From: Cristatella mucedo
Taxonomy: Eukaryota > Bryozoa > Phylactolaemata > Cristatellidae
Direction: 5' to 3'
DNA: 64,000 bases
NCBI GenBank assembly: GCA_009760855.2
Contig: WPIO01000013.1
Coordinates: forward strand, 952,001-1,016,000
Below are positions 59,693 to 64,000 of this stretch, piece after piece (position 1 is the first letter of the stretch; the number at the start of each line of letters is the position of its first letter). The notes under the pieces were generated by a model. That model had not been told where the DNA came from. It searched no databases and worked only from the letters and a program-made list of their open reading frames with translations. Made by a program: the position numbers and the translations under genes.

Positions 59693-60766
59693 TTATTTAA
59701 CTGCTTCCTACCTACTCGAGTTTTCAGTGTAAAGGTCACTAATACTATGGGCGGTCCAAGACTTGGGGAAGACTTGACGAAGGCTCAGCAGCCAAACGTG
59801 GTTCTAGGTGCCATGAAGGGCAGGCCTTCTTCGTTGCTTTGAAAAGCATTGCGGACGACTCGATCAGTGAATCATCGAAGCGTTTCAAGAGAGTCGTCCC
59901 TGTTTATGGGAACCTACAAGCTAGTCACACAAGAGTAAGATAGTGAGGGAGCATGCGATAAAAGCAATAGTGGAAGGTTAAAATTGTCCGGGATGTGCAT
60001 CTCGGAGGGCCATTTCGTACCTTCATAACAAAAAAGAAATTTTCCCATGAACTTTAGGGGGCAAGTAGTCAGCAAGACCCAAAGGAATTGAGCCTTCTGC
60101 TCGTATACATCAAAAGTCTGGAACTTGCTTCCGGGTACTCGCTTAAGGGTACATGTTTGCCACCCTGGTTTCGCTCAGGGGTAAGGCCTTTAACAACCAA
60201 GGTAGTGGGCTCGACCCCTGGGGTGCATTTAAAGCATCTGGATAGAGATTACGTTCTCAGGGCGCTATAGAAGGAATGAATTATTTTTTCATATTATTCC
60301 AAGAGTGAACATCCAAAACAGCAAGCAAACTTACGAAAGTGCAATACAATACACACTATACAATACATACACACAATGCAATACACACCATTTACACCCG
60401 ATTTGCAATTTACAATGAGTCCAGCAGGGACATTATCCACGATTTGCCACGATGTGCTGAGCTTGCTCGAACCGGCAGATAACAGGCTACACTAATGTCA
60501 AGTCGCTGACGCCTAATGATTCGACCCAGGAGGGCGAGCTGCAGCTGCTGGCGAACTGAAAAATCCATCGCAGCAGCCGAGTTGCAAATGCACTACCTAG
60601 CGGTTTTTCTTCTGCGGTAGTTTAGGCCAGAGAGGCAGCTAATGTCTATCGATAAATTGTCCACGGGTGTTTGCATGCTTACACCATTGCACACAGGCGT
60701 TTGCCAGCGGGCTGATTTGTAAATACGTCTTATTTCGTTCGTCAAGAAGCTACAACGGATCGTGCT
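59693..60766. other. Intergenic sequence between convergent MMS19 and ASNSD1
   Basis: Contains one SINE-B. No AATAAA for the minus-strand ASNSD1 gene was seen close to its stop, and no other feature was recognised. Confidence 0.5.
60155..60285 (+). mobile_element. SINE-B, diverged
   Basis: CCCTGGTTTCGCTCAGGGGT head, GGGCTCGACCCC box and GATAGAGATTACGTTCTCAG tail with GGCGCTATAGAAG. It lies about 480 bp past the ASNSD1 stop. Confidence 0.75.
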
Positions 60767-60964
60767 TCACAGTAAAACCGCTTCGCTGAAGCGAGAGCAT
60801 ACGTCCGATCCTCTCTCAGACCTTCCCTCCAGCTTGGCTATGCGAGACCCAAACTGGATCGCTCTCTTCGGCAACATGGCAGCCTGCATGCCCAGCCCCA
60901 GCTTCAGGGCGCACAGCCTCAGCAGCAACTTCTCACCGACGCCTCGCGGTAGCGAGAGATCCAT
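60767..60964 (-). CDS. ASNSD1: ASNSD1 terminal exon
   Basis: Acceptor TTTTGTTTGACTAG. It encodes [40 protein letters not shown] and [20 protein letters not shown] before the stop at 60767. It is shorter at the C-terminus than human. The first Met is internal, since the preceding exon ends in phase 0. Confidence 0.95.
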   Translation of the reverse strand: MDLSLPRGVGEKLLLRLCALKLGLGMQAAMLPKRAIQFGSRIAKLEGRSERGSDVCSRFSEAVLL

Positions 60965-61773
60965 CTAGTCAAACAAAAGCGTCGTCGTCAAAGAAAAGCC
61001 AAGAGCCGACCGACACGGGTACATAAGCTTCGCACCACTGCCGGCTCTCGAGAGCTGCACTGCAGGCTCTCATCGCTAAAGCTGAGAGCCTCTTGGCGCA
61101 GCAGCTCGATGGAGGGAAACAGCATCGGAGCAGGCTGAGCAACTTGACTCTCTACTTATCTCTCTGGTTGCTGCGCTCGCCCATCTGGTCCGTACAACTA
61201 GTTCACCCTCCCTTCAACAGAGCCAGCTCTGCAGAGCACATGCGTACCTTGTGTGAGAGAGGAAGTGCGCATAGAAAAGAAACTACGTTCTCGTCGAGGA
61301 AGGGGAATCGGGCTTCTTTGCCGTGATCCGAGATTATCCTGCAGTGAAAGAAGCATCGTACAGGAGGTGTGTCACGGCCCGGCACGCCGTGCCGACGGCG
61401 CCCCTTCGCTGGGCGATGTTTGCTGCAAAAGCGCGGCAATGAATGGCTGGCGATCGTGGCAGCCACGTGCGCCGAGATCGAAGGGGCGAAGCCGCCGCCG
61501 GCTAGGCTTTCGCGCGCATGCGCAGGCGGCGATGCAATAGCAAACGGCCAACGCCGACCGCAGCACGTAGGAAAACCGGGGCCACAGAGGGCGCTGCCTC
61601 CCCAAAGGAGGCTTCACGTGCCTGTCGTCGCGACCGAGGTTTCGCTCTGAAATCCTCGACAGCTCCATCCGGATCTCGTCGAGCAGGCCTTGCCAGCCGC
61701 TTGTTTCGAAGCTCGTGCGATGGCGGGAGTAGCCGCCCAGCTGCTCGTCGGCTCCCATTCCGACGAGCACCAC
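60767..61773 (-). CDS. ASNSD1: ASNSD1 homologue, C-terminal three exons
   Basis: ASNSD1 is an asparagine-synthetase-domain protein whose reaction is not firmly established. Three minus-strand exons, 61622-61773, 61248-61338 and 60767-60964, join in phase to give [19 protein letters not shown], then [14 protein letters not shown], then [16 protein letters not shown], then [12 protein letters not shown], then [14 protein letters not shown] and a stop. Each block matches the remembered human protein in order. The glutaminase-like and ATP-loop regions are not in the window: the gene runs past base 64000, with a LINE filling the visible upstream intron. It is convergent with MMS19. Confidence 0.92.
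61248..61338 (-). CDS. ASNSD1: ASNSD1 exon, [13 protein letters not shown] block
   Basis: Acceptor CTGCAG, donor AAG|GTACGC. The first base completes Arg; then [20 protein letters not shown] and [10 protein letters not shown] follow. Human has [22 protein letters not shown]. It ends in phase 0. Confidence 0.95.
61622..61773 (-). CDS. ASNSD1: ASNSD1 exon, GMGADE block
   Basis: Acceptor TTCGTCCACCAG. It encodes [19 protein letters not shown] and [16 protein letters not shown], the synthetase-domain segment (human VVLTGIGADELLAGYSRHR). The last complete codon is Asp, then AG, and the next genomic bases are GCACGT. Only a splice here (GC donor, phase 2) joins to the next exon as Arg-Ile-Ile-Ser-Asp-His. 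Confidence 0.9.
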
Positions 61774-61813
61774 CTGGTGGACGAAAAAAGAACCGGACGA
61801 CTGACCGAGGGAG

Positions 61814-64000
61814 CATAATAATAATAATAATAATAATATTGCACTTGATAAAGCGCCCTCAGAGAACTTAATCTCTTTCTAGGCGCTTTACATTTGCTGC
61901 AAAGTGATACGCAATAGAATAGTAAGTAAAATCATGCTTGAAAAACAAACAAAATGAATAACATGGTTAGGGGTTACATGCACTGGGTCAGCATGCAAAT
62001 GTGGTTAGTGGCAGCATGAACAGTGTCAGCACGCATAAGCACATCGAGGACGAATCACAAGGACCCACTAAATGCTGTCCTAAATAGGTATGTTTTTAAG
62101 TTTCTTTTAAATGTGGTCAGGTCAGGGGATGTTCTGATGCAGGTCGGGAGGGAGTTCCAGGCTGTGGGAGCATACGAGCTAAATGCACGGTCTCCAAAGG
62201 ATTTAAGGTTTGTACGAGGTATTTCTAGACTGTTGGATTCCGAAAAGCGAGTGGTACGATGCTTTGCCTGATGGGGTAGTATCTCTGAAAGATAGGCTGG
62301 AGCCATAGAATGAAGAGACCTAAAAGTGAGCGACAAAACCTTGAAGTCAATCCGTTGCTTGACTGGTAACCAGTGCAGGTCGGCGAGAAGTGGAGTAATG
62401 TGGCAACTGCGACGCTCACGGCAGACAAGCCTAGCTGCAGAGTTTTGCACCAGCTGCAATCGCCTGATCGCACATGCTGGTAGGCCAGTAAGCAGTGAGT
62501 TGCAGAAGTCGAGACGAGATGTCACGAATGCATGGACCAACTTGGACGTGGTATCCTTATCTAAACAAGCCCTAATTTTAGCAATGTTATGAAGCTGAAA
62601 ATAGGCTGATTTGACTGTGGAGCTGATGTGGTCGTCTAACGAGAGGTCGCTTTGGAATATGACACCTAGATTTCGAGCTGATGCAACTGGAGATATGCTG
62701 GCAGAGCCAATTTTGAAAGTCAGCCTTTCCAATTTCTGAATAACACTAGGTTTGCCCATAACTAGTAAGTTAGTTTTATCATCGTTTAGTTTTAGAAAAT
62801 TTGCTGCCATCCATGATCGGATGTCATCAATGCATGCAGCAAGTGAGTTGAGAGAATTTGAGGTGCTCGAAGGCTGGGAGGGATCAAAGCAAAGGTACAA
62901 CTGAGTGTCATCCGCATAGAAGTGAAAGCCTAGATTGTGCTTGGCAATCACATCAGCGAGAGGGAGAGTATAAACGGTGAAAAGGACCGGACCTAGCACA
63001 GAGCCCTGAGGTACTCCATGTTTTAGAGGTACTTCAGATGATCTTTGTCCATTCACGTCAACACTCTGGAGTCTCCCACTGAGATAGGACCTGAACCACT
63101 GCAGAGCAGTGCCAGTGATGCCCAGGCGAGATGAGAGGCGCTCTAGAAGTACTTTGTGATCGATGGTATCAAAAGCTGCCGAAAGATCGAGCAAAACAAG
63201 AAGAGACACTCTACCCATGTCTGCATTCCTAAGTAGGTCGTTGTATACCCGAAGCAATGCTGACTCTGTGGAGTGATTAGCTCTAAAGCCAGACTGGAAC
63301 TTATTAGCAAGGTGTGAGGTTTCGATATACGAGTTCAGCTGGTCTGCCGCGACCCGTTCCAGTGTCTTTGATAGGAATGGTAGAAGGGAGACTGGGCGGT
63401 AGTTGCTTAAGTTCTCTTGGTTTAGTGTAGCTTTCTTGAGAAGTGGCCTGACTACAGCTTTTTTGAAAGGTGCTGGGACCTGACCTGAGGCTAATGACAT
63501 ATTAATGATGTTGGTTATGCATGGCAGCAGCAGATCAATGCAACGTAGGAGCAGGACAGTGGGAATAGGGTCCAGTGGACTTGTTGTCTTCTTTGATTGA
63601 GATACGAGCTTTAGGACTATGTCACTGGTGACCTGTTTAAATGCAGACATTGAGGCGCAGCCACGAACCGAGGAACAGCATTCTAGTGGGAAGGTTGTCA
63701 TCGCAGGGATGGATTCCCTGATTTTGTCTATCTTCTGCACAAAGAATCGAGAGAAGCGATCGGCTAGATCATCACAAGGATCATCAGGTAAGGAGCTAAC
63801 CTGGGAACGGTTGAGGAGATGGTTTATTGTCGACATCAGCATTTTTGGATTGTGCATCTGTGATTCAACAATGTTTCTATAGAAGCTAGACTTAGCCTTT
63901 GCTAGGATCGATTGGTACGACCTACAGTAGTCTTCATATGCCTGTCGATGGACAGTTAGTCCGGATCTTTTGTATGCCTTTTCAAGCATCTCGGCCGGCC
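61814..64000 (-). mobile_element. LINE-A, young CR1/L2-type non-LTR retrotransposon, 5' end outside window
   Basis: A minus-strand frame of 644 codons (63989-62055) encodes a complete reverse transcriptase core: NYRPVSLLPFLSKTLE, FQSGFRANHSTESALLRV, LDLSAAFDTIDH (about residue 267), the PQGSVLGPVLF block, and catalytic FYADDTQLY (Asp at about 360-361). It ends with the CR1/L2 C-terminal block LVQNSAARLVCRE and HWLPVKQRIDFKVLSLTF. The 3' UTR ends in the hairpin-like GCGCCTAGAAAGAGATTAAG and an ATT-repeat tail. The start codon and endonuclease are presumably beyond base 64000. No stop interrupts the frame. Confidence 0.93.

Overview
The window is metazoan nuclear DNA, most likely from an invertebrate. 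It carries intron-rich homologues of three conserved animal genes and many CR1/L2-type LINEs, tRNA-derived SINEs and long microsatellites. It shows no operons, no CRISPR and no prokaryotic gene density. The phylum cannot be fixed from the sequence. Almost all long open frames are microsatellite translations, repeat relics or shadows. The real genes were found by matching short exons to remembered human proteins and checking that reading phase is kept across every intron.

Layout. (1) About 1-13.3 kb, minus strand: the 5' half of a UBTD1/UBTD2-like gene, exon 1 at 13196-13280 and exon 2 at 3171-3433, with the ubiquitin-like 3' part presumably beyond base 1. (2) 16.6-55.8 kb, plus strand: an MMS19 homologue in 20 recognised coding exons, only the first (N-terminal) exon missing. 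All inferred phases agree, and the joined exons form one frame of about 1081 codons ending in Trp-Phe-Leu-Leu-Gly-Ser-Ser-stop, nearly the human C-terminus. (3) 60.8-61.8 kb, minus strand: the last three exons of an ASNSD1 homologue, the rest lying beyond base 64000. UBTD and MMS19 are divergent; MMS19 and ASNSD1 are convergent.

Between and inside the genes lie several repeat families. LINE-A has a (ATT)n tail and an uninterrupted 644-codon reverse transcriptase frame at 62055-63989. LINE-B has a tail ending in a TACA/TGCA array. SINE-A and SINE-B are both tRNA-headed, and the SINE-B tail resembles the LINE-A tail. A non-autonomous DNA element family is present in three direct copies plus one long inverted-repeat (foldback) relative. 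Several insertions are nested and can be ordered in time.

Functionally, MMS19 is the scaffold of the cytosolic iron-sulfur targeting complex, UBTD proteins are small adaptors of the ubiquitin system, and ASNSD1 is an asparagine-synthetase-like protein of poorly known role. Nothing suggests that the three act in one pathway. The points most worth checking are two introns that seem to start with GC, a 43-bp tandem duplication that copies an MMS19 splice donor, a UBTD exon running into a TA microsatellite, and the DNA element family.
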